A stretch of 64,000 nucleotides of DNA from contig JARULA010000007.1 of assembly GCA_029688995.1 (NCBI GenBank), positions 1 to 64,000 of the forward strand, read 5' to 3'. Shown in pieces: positions 37,092 to 46,613 of this stretch. The stretch is from Marinilabiliaceae bacterium ANBcel2 (lineage in GTDB: Bacteria; Bacteroidota; Bacteroidia; Bacteroidales; Marinilabiliaceae). The notes under the pieces were generated by a model, which was not told the origin of the DNA, did not search any database, and worked only from the letters and a program-made list of their open reading frames with translations. Position 1 is the stretch's first letter, and the number at the start of each line of letters is the position of its first letter. The translations under genes were made by a program, and so were the position numbers.

Positions 37092-38540
37092 TTATCCTAC
37101 ACTCCCTTCAAGACTAATATCAAGGAGTTTTTGGGCTTCAACAGCAAACTCCATAGGCAGTTGATTTATAACCTCACGTGCATAACCATTCACTATTAGT
37201 CCAACAGCCCTTTCAGTATCAATTCCCCGCTGATTACAATAAAATATCTGATCTTCTCCTATCTTTGAAGTAGTAGCCTCATGCTCAACTTTAGCACTGC
37301 TGTTTCGTGTCTCAAGATAGGGAAATGTATGCGCTCCACATTTATCACCAAGCAAAAGAGAGTCACACTGAGAGAAATTACGTGCATTACGTGCATTTTT
37401 ACCTACTTTTACCAATCCTCGATAACTGTTTTGACTAAAGCCTGCTGATATACCTTTAGAGACAATTAAACTATTAGTATTCTTCCCAAGGTGTATCATT
37501 TTAGTGCCTGTATCGGCCTGCTGATAATTATTGGTAAGTGCTACTGAGTAAAACTCGCCAGATGAATTATCACCCAACAAAACACAACTGGGATATTTCC
37601 ATGTTATAGCAGAACCAGTCTCTACCTGAGTCCACATAATTTTAGAGTAGTCACCCTTGCACAACCCCCGTTTTGTAACAAAATTGTATATTCCACCTTT
37701 ACCCTCTTTATTTCCGGGATACCAATTTTGCACTGTTGAATACTTAACCTCAGCTCTATCGAGAGCAACAATCTCAACAACTGCCGCATGAAGTTGATTT
37801 TCATCACGCATAGGAGCTGTACAACCCTCAAGATAACTTACATAGCTATCATCCTCGGCAACAATAAGAGTGCGTTCAAACTGCCCGGTATTCATTGCAT
37901 TTATCCTAAAATAGGAGGAGAGCTCCATAGGGGAGCGAACACCTTTAGGAATATAGACAAAAGAGCCGTCACTAAATACAGCCGAATTTAATGCCGCAAA
38001 AAAGTTGTCTCCTATAGGAACAACTGTTCCCAAATATTTTTTAACAAGGTCGGGATACTCTTTTACAGCCTCAGATATACTGCAAAATATAATTCCTTTT
38101 TCGGCAAGAGTCTCTTTAAAAGTAGTTTTAACCGAAACACTATCAATAATTGCATCTACGGCAACACCAGCCAAAACCTTCTGCTCATCGAGAGGGATTC
38201 CAAGTTTGTCAAAAGTCTCTCTCAACTCGGGATCAACCTCATCCATACTTTCAAGCTGTGGTTTCTTTTTAGGGGCAGCATAATATATCATATCCTGAAA
38301 ATCTATCTCAGAAATTTTTAGATGTGCCCACCGTGGAGATTCCATAGTAAGCCACTTTCTATATGCTTTAAGTCGAAACTCCAGCATAAATTGAGGCTCT
38401 CCTTTCCTTTTGGATATCTCTTTAATAACCTCTTCATTTAAACCTTTAGGCAGCGATTCTGTTTCAATATCAGAATGAAATCCATATTGATACTCTCTGC
38501 CTGTCACCTTCTCCAATAATTTATCCTGTTCGCTAGCCAT
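37092..38540 (-). CDS. sufB: Fe-S cluster assembly protein SufB
   Basis: Main scaffold subunit of the SufBC2D complex, 482 residues. It contains [55 protein letters not shown] and the C-terminal [21 protein letters not shown] block. It is the first gene of sufBCDSE-sufT-queG. Upstream lie a minus-strand -7 box at 38675-38668 and two CTCTTTAAAG elements. Confidence 0.97.
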   Translation of the reverse strand: MASEQDKLLEKVTGREYQYGFHSDIETESLPKGLNEEVIKEISKRKGEPQFMLEFRLKAYRKWLTMESPRWAHLKISEIDFQDMIYYAAPKKKPQLESMDEVDPELRETFDKLGIPLDEQKVLAGVAVDAIIDSVSVKTTFKETLAEKGIIFCSISEAVKEYPDLVKKYLGTVVPIGDNFFAALNSAVFSDGSFVYIPKGVRSPMELSSYFRINAMNTGQFERTLIVAEDDSYVSYLEGCTAPMRDENQLHAAVVEIVALDRAEVKYSTVQNWYPGNKEGKGGIYNFVTKRGLCKGDYSKIMWTQVETGSAITWKYPSCVLLGDNSSGEFYSVALTNNYQQADTGTKMIHLGKNTNSLIVSKGISAGFSQNSYRGLVKVGKNARNARNFSQCDSLLLGDKCGAHTFPYLETRNSSAKVEHEATTSKIGEDQIFYCNQRGIDTERAVGLIVNGYAREVINQLPMEFAVEAQKLLDISLEGSVG

Positions 38541-38597
38541 AATATAATAGAGTAATAAAGCTCTTATTAAATAATCTGTACATCTAAATCAACAAAA

Positions 38598-38664
38598 AAC
38601 TCTTTAAAGAGTTCAACATATATAATCAACCTGTTGAATCACCAAAAAAGAGAGCTCTTTAAAG
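38598..38664 (-). promoter_or_regulatory. palindromes and repeated CTCTTTAAAG elements in the suf leader
   Basis: A perfect 16-bp palindrome AACTCTTTAAAGAGTT lies at 38598-38613. Its core CTCTTTAAAG (38600-38609) recurs exactly at 38655-38664, next to the predicted suf transcript start, 55 bases away. A second inverted repeat TTCAACA (38612-38618) and TGTTGAA (38632-38638) has a 13-base loop. These could be operator sites for an Fe-S or redox regulator, or an RNA structure. The regulator is unknown. Confidence 0.45.
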
Positions 38665-38667
38665 CAA

Positions 38668-38675
38668 CAAATTTA
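38668..38675 (-). promoter_or_regulatory. -7 box of the suf operon
   Basis: The minus strand reads TAAATTTG, a perfect TAnnTTTG, with predicted start near 38662, which would give sufB a leader of about 120 bases. It overlaps the -33 box of the divergent HD-domain gene, so the two promoters may compete. Confidence 0.5.
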
Positions 38676-38702
38676 CAAAACTATTCAGATTAATTACATT
38701 TG
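38672..38702 (+). promoter_or_regulatory. promoter of the HD-domain gene
   Basis: TTTA (38672-38675, one mismatch from TTTG), a 19-base spacer and TACATTTG (38695-38702) match the Bacteroidota consensus. The predicted start is near 38708, about 32 bases before the TTG start codon. Confidence 0.55.
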
Positions 38703-38739
38703 TACCTTAATTAACCTTACAAACAGAAATAAAAATATA

Positions 38740-39987
38740 TTGAAAAAGAGCAACACCAACAAAAAAAAGATCATTAACGACCCTGTACACGGTTTTATAA
38801 CAATACCCGGAGATCTCCTTTTTGATCTTTTGGAGCATCCTTACATTCAAAGATTAAGAAGGATAAAACAGCTGGGAATGACCCATCTGGTATATCCGGG
38901 AGCTACTCATTCAAGATTTCAGCACACCATTGGCTGTATGCACCTGATAAGTGCAGCAATAAACACTCTGCAACAAAAAGGATTTTCAATAACCGATGAA
39001 GAGTCAGAAGCTGTACATGCAGCCATACTAATGCACGATTTAGGACATGCTCCTTTTTCTCATGTACTGGAATCAACACTGGTGAAAAAGATAACACATG
39101 AAGAGATCTCTCTTCTTTTTATGGAGCGTCTCAATAAAGAGTTTAACGGAAAGTTATCTATGGCAATTGAGATATTTAAAAACAGATATCCCAAAAGGTT
39201 TCTCCATCAGCTAATCTCAGGACAACTGGATATGGACCGGCTCGATTACCTGCGAAGAGACAGTTTTTATACAGGGGTATCCGAAGGTGTTGTAAGCTCC
39301 GACAGAATAATTAAAATGCTTACCCTTCATAATGATGAGCTTGTTGTTGAAGCAAAAGGAATCTATTCAATTGAAAAATTTTTAATTGCTCGCAGATTAA
39401 TGTTTTGGCAGGTTTATCTTCATAAAACAGCTCTGGTAAGTGAAAAAATGCTAAACAAAACTGTAAAACGTGCAGCATACATAGCTTCAAAAAAGGGTGA
39501 TACAGGTGCTCCAGGAACTCTTGAATTTTTCTTAAAAACAGATAAAGAGAGTATCGATTTTAAAAATGATCCGCAAGTATTAAACAATTTTGCAATGCTT
39601 GATGATAATGACATTATGAGTGCTTTAAAAATTTGGAGTTACAGTGAAGATAAAGTATTATCCTGGTTATCAAATGCTCTTTTAAACCGAAAGCTACTGG
39701 CAATTGAAATTGAGAAAGATAAGTTTACAAAAAATCACATTCATCAGTTAAGAGAGATTGCTGTTAAAGAGCTCTCCCTTACATATAGTGAGTCGAAATA
39801 CTTTGTCTTCACCGATACAATAGAAAACAACGCCTACAATATTTTTGACGATAAAATAAAGATCCTTTTTAAAAACAGTCGCGTAAAAGATATATCCCAG
39901 GCATCAGATATTCTAAACCTCTCGGTACTGAGCAAAACAGTAAGAAAAAATATTCTTTGCTACCCCAAGAATATTAATGAGCAGTAG
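38740..39987 (+). CDS. HD-domain phosphohydrolase, dNTPase/SAMHD1-like (TTG start)
   Basis: 415 residues, cytoplasmic. The metal-binding HD motifs are H in HSRFQHTIGCMHL, HD in AAILMHDLGHAPFSH, and the distal D in GQLDMDRLDYLRRD. The opening KKIINDPVHGFITIPGDLLFDLL is typical of the HD proteins related to SAMHD1 and dGTPases. Hydrolysis of dNTPs or another nucleotide is likely, but the substrate is not proven. The start is TTG at 38740, chosen because homology begins immediately and no ATG exists upstream. It diverges from the suf operon. Confidence 0.88.
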   Translation: MKKSNTNKKKIINDPVHGFITIPGDLLFDLLEHPYIQRLRRIKQLGMTHLVYPGATHSRFQHTIGCMHLISAAINTLQQKGFSITDEESEAVHAAILMHDLGHAPFSHVLESTLVKKITHEEISLLFMERLNKEFNGKLSMAIEIFKNRYPKRFLHQLISGQLDMDRLDYLRRDSFYTGVSEGVVSSDRIIKMLTLHNDELVVEAKGIYSIEKFLIARRLMFWQVYLHKTALVSEKMLNKTVKRAAYIASKKGDTGAPGTLEFFLKTDKESIDFKNDPQVLNNFAMLDDNDIMSALKIWSYSEDKVLSWLSNALLNRKLLAIEIEKDKFTKNHIHQLREIAVKELSLTYSESKYFVFTDTIENNAYNIFDDKIKILFKNSRVKDISQASDILNLSVLSKTVRKNILCYPKNINEQ

Positions 39988-40013
39988 TATGCTAAAACAT
40001 AAACAGTAGTTGC

Positions 40014-40056
40014 AAAAAATGAGAGAGGCTGCCATAAATAATTATAGCAGCCTCTC
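40014..40056. terminator. terminator between HD gene and sialidase gene
   Basis: GAGAGGCTGC (40023-40032) pairs perfectly with GCAGCCTCTC (40047-40056). The A-run at 40014-40019 becomes a T-run on the minus strand, so it should end the sialidase transcript best; plus-strand use is weaker. Confidence 0.75.
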
Positions 40057-40076
40057 ATCGAATTTATGGTCCTGTA

Positions 40077-42977
40077 CTATTTTACAACTACCTTATGAAT
40101 TTCATCTCCTACACGCACAATGTAAATACCTGATTGAAGAGTTGTATTTGGCTTAACCTTAACGCCTGTTAAAGAAAATATGTTTATATCAGAATCATCC
40201 GAAGTTTCAACATATATCCTGCTATTTTCACTCCACACTTTTGAATTACTTTTATCTTCAACCTCAGAGATAAATGTAGGTGCAGGCGCCTGATAAATAT
40301 CATCCCCATCTGTTAACCACTCAAGTGTAAATCTTACAAACACCATATCATAACCACCTCCTACAGAACCATCTTCATAATAAACTCCTATTGTTCCATC
40401 AGAAAGTTTGGTAAATGTGGAGTATGCACTTGGTGCGGGACAAATACTCTTTACGATAGGAAATGTTTCGCCCTCATCATAACTTAACAACATAGAGACA
40501 TTTGAACGGTTTCCTGCATAAGCAACAGAATGAAGCATTCTGTTGCTTTCATAATTATCATTAGTAGAGGTATAAACCATAATCTCACCATTACAGTTAG
40601 GATCTACCAGATCGGGATGGTTAGTACTATTACCCCAGGTCATTCCATTATCTGAAGAGAGATTCCATTCGCGTGTACCCCAATTACGAATAGAAATAAT
40701 AACATCACCATTATTTCTTTGCGCCAACTTAGCTTCATCTCCATGACGATGGACCATCTCAGTATTAATATTCCAGCTCTCGCCTTTATCATCTGAATAG
40801 ATTACATAATTATCAATTCCATCAGTGGTTCCTCTAACTGCAACGGCAAACATCAACCTCCCATTATCAAGCTGCAAACCTCGCCCCGAGGCAACGAACA
40901 TTGCATTCCACTGACTCGAAATGGGATCATCTGATCCTGCTCCATAAAGTGAATCTGTAATATCTTTAGGATCACTCCATGTTAAACCATTATCACTGCT
41001 TTCACTAATTGTAACACGAATTGGATCAGTTGGTGTAGAATGAAAGAACCCATTATCATAGGCCATAACACAAAAGATCTTTCCGGTCTCCTCTTCAACT
41101 ACCAAAGCAGGATCTCCATATCCCTTAGTAGTGTTCTCTCCTGCAATCATTATAGGCTCACTCCATGTTTTACCATTATCGGTTGATCTACGAACATAAA
41201 CATCAATATCAGCCGGCAAATCCCCTTGATGATTATTTCTCTTATCTGTAGCCGTAATCAAAGACCCATCAGGAGCTGTAACTATAGCAGGAATACGGTA
41301 AAAATTAGATCCATAATCTCCGGGTGAAAAGAGAGTGCTTTGAGTTAAGAATATTGTGGATTTATGCTCTGGAGATAACTCCCCGGCATCAATAACATCT
41401 TCACCCACTGGTTTAAATGAAAGCAAAGTGCTGTTTATTAAGTTACCCTCTGCAGCACTATCAGATATTTTCAATACCAAAGCAAATCTAGCTTCTCCGG
41501 GATTCATCTCAAAAGGCTCATCAAAAGTGATAGCAACCTCTTTATTTGTCACTTCAGCACTACCCAAAATTTCTGATTCTTGAGTGCTATAGCGTAATCC
41601 CGAATTTACATAAGCTATTGATGCTTCTTCAATATCATCAATATCGGAAGTTCCTTCAAAATCGAGAGAGATCTCTTCCAGACCAAAAGAACCGGTGAAT
41701 CCTTCTAAAACCACTTCAATATACATAGAAGCATAATTATCATTTCCTATTCCGGTGGTAACCTGTCCATTTAACACCTCAACTGAAGAAAAATTCAAAG
41801 GTGCCTCGGCATCATCATCAGATACTGTTTCAAATCTCCAGGATGAAGGCGAATCGAGTCCACCTGGCCAACTTACAATTAAAGAGCCATTCTCCTGACA
41901 ATGTAATGGACTGCTACCTTCTGAAAAAATAGAAAATTGCCCTTTATCACCCAGGCTCTCAATTTTATACTCCCCTGGGGTTTCAGAAGTACCATCAGTT
42001 ACAGGCACTGCAATATAGAGTCCACTAGCCATATTCACTAACCCATATCTATTCTCTTCCAGTTCCTCAATTTTCCATAACATGTTAGGATCTTTCCTTT
42101 TTTCATCAAACTGTAATCGAACTCCCGGCTCATCACTACGATTAACAATCACCTTTCCACTACTATATGGATTAACAGCAGCAGAAACTATATAGTACCA
42201 TGTCTCATCATCTCCATCACTAATTTGAAGCGGATTCTTTGGAGAGTCATTAAATGCAGTTATAGCATCATTCAAATCATCAGAAGCCGACTCAAACTCT
42301 TCATCGGTTGAGCCTGTATCATAAATATCACTGGCATTTGTAATAGCCGAATTAAACAGATCAACAGCCTCACTATCAGGGGAAATAAACCCCGGATCTT
42401 CCCCAACCATATTATTTATAAGGTTTTGAGCAGAATTTAAAACAGAACCTAAAAGACTACGGGCATCACTTCTTACAATAAAATAAAAAGCAACATTAGA
42501 ATCGGCCTGCAAAATATTTAAACGATCGGCCTGCAGGTTGTTCCAAATAACAATATGACTACCGGTTCCACTTTCCGATCTTATCCAGTATTGCCCATCA
42601 CTTCCTTCTATCTCGCCATAAGTTACATTCTCACCGCTATTATTCAAAGAGTGAGACTCTACCATGTAACGACCGGTTCCCTTATTCATTAATCTTACCA
42701 CTCCATCACTCTCAACAAGCGCCCATAGCTCCTCATCTCCACCAGCTCTTTCTCTAGCTAATATTCTTGATCCACTATTGGAATCATATAAAACATATCC
42801 CCTTAAATCATCCGGTCCTGTGTACAAACCATTCAATGTTATTGGATCGGTACAAGCCGACTCAATCTCAAACCATACCGGATCCTCTTCGGTACTAATC
42901 GGAGGAGCTGTTTGAGAAAAAGCATTGAGCGAACAAAACAGACCCAATACTAAAAATAGATGTAAAAACTTTTTCAT
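40077..42977 (-). CDS. secreted sialidase (GH33-type) with lectin-like domains and a type IX sorting signal
   Basis: 966 residues. A signal peptide covers about residues 1-22 (LFLVLGLFCSLNAFSQ). Next come a ricin-like beta-trefoil segment (about 30-170), a FIVAR-like helical segment (about 175-245), a second ricin-like segment (about 250-390), a beta-sandwich (about 395-540), and the six-bladed sialidase propeller. The propeller starts with the Arg-containing FYRIPAI motif near residue 560. At least four Asp-boxes are visible (STDNGKTW, SSDNGLTW, SSDNGMTW, and weaker YSDDKGESW). The last 75 or so residues are a Por/type IX C-terminal sorting domain (INIFSLTGVKV, SGIYIVRV). It stands alone, with no sialic-acid uptake or catabolism genes beside it. 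It probably releases sialic acid from glycans at the surface or outside. Confidence 0.93.
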   Translation of the reverse strand: MKKFLHLFLVLGLFCSLNAFSQTAPPISTEEDPVWFEIESACTDPITLNGLYTGPDDLRGYVLYDSNSGSRILARERAGGDEELWALVESDGVVRLMNKGTGRYMVESHSLNNSGENVTYGEIEGSDGQYWIRSESGTGSHIVIWNNLQADRLNILQADSNVAFYFIVRSDARSLLGSVLNSAQNLINNMVGEDPGFISPDSEAVDLFNSAITNASDIYDTGSTDEEFESASDDLNDAITAFNDSPKNPLQISDGDDETWYYIVSAAVNPYSSGKVIVNRSDEPGVRLQFDEKRKDPNMLWKIEELEENRYGLVNMASGLYIAVPVTDGTSETPGEYKIESLGDKGQFSIFSEGSSPLHCQENGSLIVSWPGGLDSPSSWRFETVSDDDAEAPLNFSSVEVLNGQVTTGIGNDNYASMYIEVVLEGFTGSFGLEEISLDFEGTSDIDDIEEASIAYVNSGLRYSTQESEILGSAEVTNKEVAITFDEPFEMNPGEARFALVLKISDSAAEGNLINSTLLSFKPVGEDVIDAGELSPEHKSTIFLTQSTLFSPGDYGSNFYRIPAIVTAPDGSLITATDKRNNHQGDLPADIDVYVRRSTDNGKTWSEPIMIAGENTTKGYGDPALVVEEETGKIFCVMAYDNGFFHSTPTDPIRVTISESSDNGLTWSDPKDITDSLYGAGSDDPISSQWNAMFVASGRGLQLDNGRLMFAVAVRGTTDGIDNYVIYSDDKGESWNINTEMVHRHGDEAKLAQRNNGDVIISIRNWGTREWNLSSDNGMTWGNSTNHPDLVDPNCNGEIMVYTSTNDNYESNRMLHSVAYAGNRSNVSMLLSYDEGETFPIVKSICPAPSAYSTFTKLSDGTIGVYYEDGSVGGGYDMVFVRFTLEWLTDGDDIYQAPAPTFISEVEDKSNSKVWSENSRIYVETSDDSDINIFSLTGVKVKPNTTLQSGIYIVRVGDEIHKVVVK

Positions 42978-43295
42978 AGCTTAAAATTTAATTAAATAAA
43001 ACAAAAAAAGAACTATATTATAACTGAACCTTGCTTAACTAAATATTGAAATCTGCATAAAACAGAAACATGTAAACATTATTATATCGACAACCACTTA
43101 GTATTAAGTAGTACGTAACAAGGTGAGATATTACTCATTCAAAGCCTCCTCTTTTGTTAATTTTTTTTACATTGATTAAAAAAAACAAAACAAAAAACTT
43201 ATTCTATGCAGAGTAAGTAGATTATTTGGGTAACATAATAAGTGCCATATAAATATTTTCGTAGTTTTGTATTTTATTATAAAAAAAAAATCAAA
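42978..43295. other. 318-bp intergenic region between sialidase and lpxD
   Basis: Very A/T-rich and non-coding. It holds the lpxD -7 box near its right end (43262-43269). No clear promoter for the sialidase could be found, no tRNA or hairpin terminator is visible, and the small inverted repeat ACTTA-GTAT-TAAGT at 43096-43109 is probably chance. Confidence 0.5.
43262..43269 (+). promoter_or_regulatory. -7 box of lpxD-lpxC/fabZ-lpxA
   Basis: TAGTTTTG is a perfect TAnnTTTG. The predicted start near 43275 lies 21 bases before ATG 43296 but after the alternative start at 43242, so it settles the lpxD start. A TTTG at 43225-43228 is too far away (33-base spacer) to be its -33 box. Confidence 0.5.
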
Positions 43296-44315
43296 ATGAT
43301 ATTCACTGCAAAACAGATTGCTCAATTAATAGATGGAGAAATTCAGGGAGATCCTGAAACCACGATTAAAGATGTTTCAAGAATTGAAGATGGAGCACCC
43401 GAGACACTTACCTTTTTAGCAAATGAAAAATATAACAACTATCTATATACAACAAAAGCATCTGCGGTTATTGTAAATAAATCTTTCACTCCCGAAGAAC
43501 CTGTAAAAGCAACATTAATAAAAGTAGATGATGCTTATGGTGCAATAGCTAAATTACTGCAATATTATGAAGAATCTCTTCCTAAAAAAACAGGAAGAGA
43601 AGAGCCCTGTTTTATCGACAAGTCAGCCCAAATAGGAGAATTTAACTATACAGGAGCTTTTAGCTATATTGGTCAGGGAGTTAAAACGGGATATGGTGTT
43701 CAAATATATCCCGGGGCTTTTATAGGAGATAATGTGGAAATAGGAGATAACACCATTATTTATGCCGGAGCAAAAGTGTATAAAGGATGTAAAATAGGCA
43801 AAAGCTGCGTTGTTCACGCAGGTGCTGTTATCGGATCAGACGGTTTTGGCTTTGCCCCCGATGATCAGGGCAAATTTAATAAAATCCCTCAGGTAGGAAT
43901 AGTTGTTTTAAAAGATAATGTTGAGATTGGAGCCAATACAACAATAGATCGTGCCACAATGGGTAAAACAGTAATAGGTGAGGGCACCAAACTTGACAAT
44001 CTTATTCAGGTAGCGCATAATGTGGAGATAGGCAAAAACTGTGTTATTGCAGCTCAAACCGGAATTGCAGGAAGTACTAAAACCGGAGATAGCATCATGT
44101 GCGGAGGGCAGGTTGGTATTTCAGGACATATAAAAATAGCCTCAAAAACAAAACTTGCTGCTCAAACAGGAGTTTCAAAAAGCATAACAAAAGAGGGTAC
44201 TGCAATAATGGGATCTCCAGCAATGGATGCTCTTAAATTCAACAAAGCTTATGTAATTTTTCGTAACCTGCCTGAATTAAAAAAACGTATCGATCAAATT
44301 GAAAAACATATTTAA
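43296..44315 (+). CDS. lpxD: UDP-3-O-acylglucosamine N-acyltransferase
   Basis: Third step of lipid A synthesis; transfers a hydroxyacyl chain from ACP to the 2-amino group. 339 residues from ATG 43296 ([19 protein letters not shown]). The N-terminal uridine-binding domain is followed by left-handed beta-helix hexapeptide repeats ([19 protein letters not shown] and so on). The catalytic His is in [14 protein letters not shown]. An upstream in-frame start at 43242 would place the promoter inside the gene and adds 18 residues without homology. It is followed after 10 bases by lpxC/fabZ. Confidence 0.96.
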   Translation: MIFTAKQIAQLIDGEIQGDPETTIKDVSRIEDGAPETLTFLANEKYNNYLYTTKASAVIVNKSFTPEEPVKATLIKVDDAYGAIAKLLQYYEESLPKKTGREEPCFIDKSAQIGEFNYTGAFSYIGQGVKTGYGVQIYPGAFIGDNVEIGDNTIIYAGAKVYKGCKIGKSCVVHAGAVIGSDGFGFAPDDQGKFNKIPQVGIVVLKDNVEIGANTTIDRATMGKTVIGEGTKLDNLIQVAHNVEIGKNCVIAAQTGIAGSTKTGDSIMCGGQVGISGHIKIASKTKLAAQTGVSKSITKEGTAIMGSPAMDALKFNKAYVIFRNLPELKKRIDQIEKHI

Positions 44316-44325
44316 CTTAAGAGAA

Positions 44326-45726
44326 ATGGCAGATAAACAGAAAACCATTGTTAACCCGGTTAATCTTAAAGGATCAGGATTACATACAGGCGTAGATGTA
44401 ACATTAACATTAAATCCGGCTGATGATAATTTTGGATATCGCATAAGACGTATCGATCTCGAAAACAAACCAGTTATTAAAGCTACAGCCGATAATGTTG
44501 TAGAGACAGAAAGAGGAACAGTTCTGCAGGAAGGAGAAGCAAAGGTTAGTACAATAGAGCACTGTCTTGCTGCTTTACGCGGAATGGGGGTTGACAACTG
44601 CCTTATAGATGTTGACGGACCCGAAGCTCCTATTCTTGATGGAAGCGCTCAACCTTTTGTTGATGCCATAAAAAAAGCCGGTATAAAAGAGCAAAAAAGT
44701 GACAGGGAGTATTTTGTCGTTAACGAGAAAATGATGCTTGAAGATCCTGAAACAGGGAGTTACATTATAGCTCTGCCCGACAATAGCTTCTCGGCACAAA
44801 TAATGATCTCATTTGATCACTCTCTGCATTTAGCCAATCAATTTGCAACAATTGAGTCGTTAGAGAGCTTTGAAAAAGAGATAGCTGCGTGCCGTACATT
44901 TGTCTTTCTTCATGAGCTGGAACCCCTTCTTAAAAACAATCTAATAAAGGGGGGCGATTTAGACAATGCTATAATTATAATAGACAAACCTGCTAATCAG
45001 GAAGAGCTGGACCGACTTGCAAAGCTGTTCAATAAACCATCGGTTGAGGTAAAACCAACAGGCATACTCAACAATCTTGAACTTCACCATACAAACGAGC
45101 CTGCAAGACATAAACTGCTTGATGTTATAGGGGATCTTGCCCTTTGCGGAGCTCCAATTAAGGGTCGAATAATTGCTAACAAACCCGGACATAAAATTAA
45201 TTCGCAATTCGCAGCAAAATTACGAAAAGAGATAAAAAGACGCCAATTAAAAATTGAGGCCCCCCACTATGATCCTGAAAAAAAGCCGGTTTTCGATATT
45301 AATCAAATTAAAGCCCTGCTACCCCACCGCCCACCCTTTTTATTAGTTGATAAAATCATTGATCTTCAAGAGAAAACAATTACCGGGGTTAAAAATATAA
45401 CAATGAATGAGCCTTTTTTCACAGGCCATTTTCCCGATGAACCGGTAATGCCCGGTGTTCTTTTAGTAGAAGCAATGGCCCAGATAGGAGGAATACTGGT
45501 TTTAAGTCAAATAGAGGAGCCACATACATATAGCACCTACTTTTTAAAGATTGATAATATAAAATTTCGAAAAAAAGTAGTGCCGGGAGATACTGTTATA
45601 TTTAAACTGGAAATGATGACCGAAATAAGACGGGGAGTTGCAAATATGAAAGGAACAGGCTTCGTTGGTAACACAATAGTTGCAGAAGGCGAATTTATGG
45701 CTCAAATCACAAAAAATAAAAAATAG
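44326..45726 (+). CDS. lpxC/fabZ: bifunctional LpxC deacetylase / FabZ dehydratase
   Basis: 466-residue fusion typical of Bacteroidota. The LpxC half (about 1-310) is the zinc deacetylase that commits UDP-acyl-GlcNAc to lipid A: TIEHCLAALRGMG carries one zinc His, HHTNEPARHKLLDVIGDLAL carries the second His and the Asp, and PGHKINSQFAAKL carries the catalytic His. The FabZ half (about 320-466) is the hydroxyacyl-ACP dehydratase: LLPHRPPFLLVDKI, then catalytic His and Glu in FFTGHFPDEPVMPGVLLVEAMAQ. I start at ATG 44326 (MADKQKTIV); a TTG nine codons upstream overlaps lpxD and is unlikely. The fusion links two enzymes competing for hydroxyacyl-ACP. Confidence 0.97.
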   Translation: MADKQKTIVNPVNLKGSGLHTGVDVTLTLNPADDNFGYRIRRIDLENKPVIKATADNVVETERGTVLQEGEAKVSTIEHCLAALRGMGVDNCLIDVDGPEAPILDGSAQPFVDAIKKAGIKEQKSDREYFVVNEKMMLEDPETGSYIIALPDNSFSAQIMISFDHSLHLANQFATIESLESFEKEIAACRTFVFLHELEPLLKNNLIKGGDLDNAIIIIDKPANQEELDRLAKLFNKPSVEVKPTGILNNLELHHTNEPARHKLLDVIGDLALCGAPIKGRIIANKPGHKINSQFAAKLRKEIKRRQLKIEAPHYDPEKKPVFDINQIKALLPHRPPFLLVDKIIDLQEKTITGVKNITMNEPFFTGHFPDEPVMPGVLLVEAMAQIGGILVLSQIEEPHTYSTYFLKIDNIKFRKKVVPGDTVIFKLEMMTEIRRGVANMKGTGFVGNTIVAEGEFMAQITKNKK

Positions 45727-45806
45727 GGAAACACTAAATTTGACAAACAATTTGTCATGTGAGCTAAACTCTATCAAATTAATAAATAAGAACAAAATAT
45801 TTTCTG

Positions 45807-46607
45807 ATGAAACAACCACTGGCATATATTCATCCGGAGGCAAAAGTTGCCCCAAATGTTGTTATAGAACCATTTGCCACAATAGATAAAAATGTTGTTA
45901 TAGAAGAGGGAACAACCATAGGCTCAAATGTTACAATTCTTGAAGGAAGCCGAATCGGAAAAAATTGTAAAATATTTCCCGGAGCCGTTATAGGTGCAAT
46001 TCCTCAGGATCTTAAATTTGCAGGAGAAGATACAACTGCTGAAATAGGAGATAATACAACTATAAGAGAGTTTGTTACAATAAACCGCGGAACAAAAGCA
46101 AAAAACAGAACAGTAATTGGAAAAAACTCTCTTTTAATGGCCTATGTTCACATTGCCCATGATACTGTAGTTGGGAATAATGTAATTCTTGTAAATAGTG
46201 TACAGGTGGCAGGAGAAGTAATTATTGATGATTATGCTATAATTGGCGGATTATCGGCAATACATCAGTTTGTGAGAGTTGGCTCTCATGTAATGATATC
46301 AGGAGGATCACTGGTGGGTAAAGATGTTCCCCCTTTCATAAAAGCAGGCAGAGCAAAACTCTCTTATGCAGGGGTTAATTCGATAGGTTTGCGACGTAGA
46401 AAATTTTCAAATGAACAGATAAGAGATATTCAAAACTGCTACAGAATGTTGTTCCAGTCAAACCTAAACAATAGTGATGCAGTAGAGAGAATTGAAGCTG
46501 AGTTGCCGGCATCTAACGAACGGGACGAAATAATCCTCTTTGTAAAAAATTCACAAAGAGGTATTATAAAAGGTTATAATCCTGACAGAGAAAAGGATAG
46601 TAATTAA
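45807..46607 (+). CDS. lpxA: UDP-N-acetylglucosamine acyltransferase
   Basis: First step of lipid A synthesis, 266 residues. Left-handed beta-helix hexapeptide repeats run from residue 5 to about 190. The catalytic His is in AYVHIAHDTVVGNNV. The C-terminal helical domain has the family GLRRRKFSNEQIRDIQNCYRML. It starts 80 bases after lpxC/fabZ on the same strand and is the last gene of the lipid A cluster. It ends six bases from the convergent pdxA, with no terminator visible between. Confidence 0.97.
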   Translation: MKQPLAYIHPEAKVAPNVVIEPFATIDKNVVIEEGTTIGSNVTILEGSRIGKNCKIFPGAVIGAIPQDLKFAGEDTTAEIGDNTTIREFVTINRGTKAKNRTVIGKNSLLMAYVHIAHDTVVGNNVILVNSVQVAGEVIIDDYAIIGGLSAIHQFVRVGSHVMISGGSLVGKDVPPFIKAGRAKLSYAGVNSIGLRRRKFSNEQIRDIQNCYRMLFQSNLNNSDAVERIEAELPASNERDEIILFVKNSQRGIIKGYNPDREKDSN

Positions 46608-46613
46608 TACTTC

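Noticed and set aside
43081-43200. Small inverted repeat ACTTA-GTAT-TAAGT and A/T runs upstream of the sialidase gene
   Set aside because: Five-base arms in A/T-rich DNA are expected by chance; no operator could be argued.
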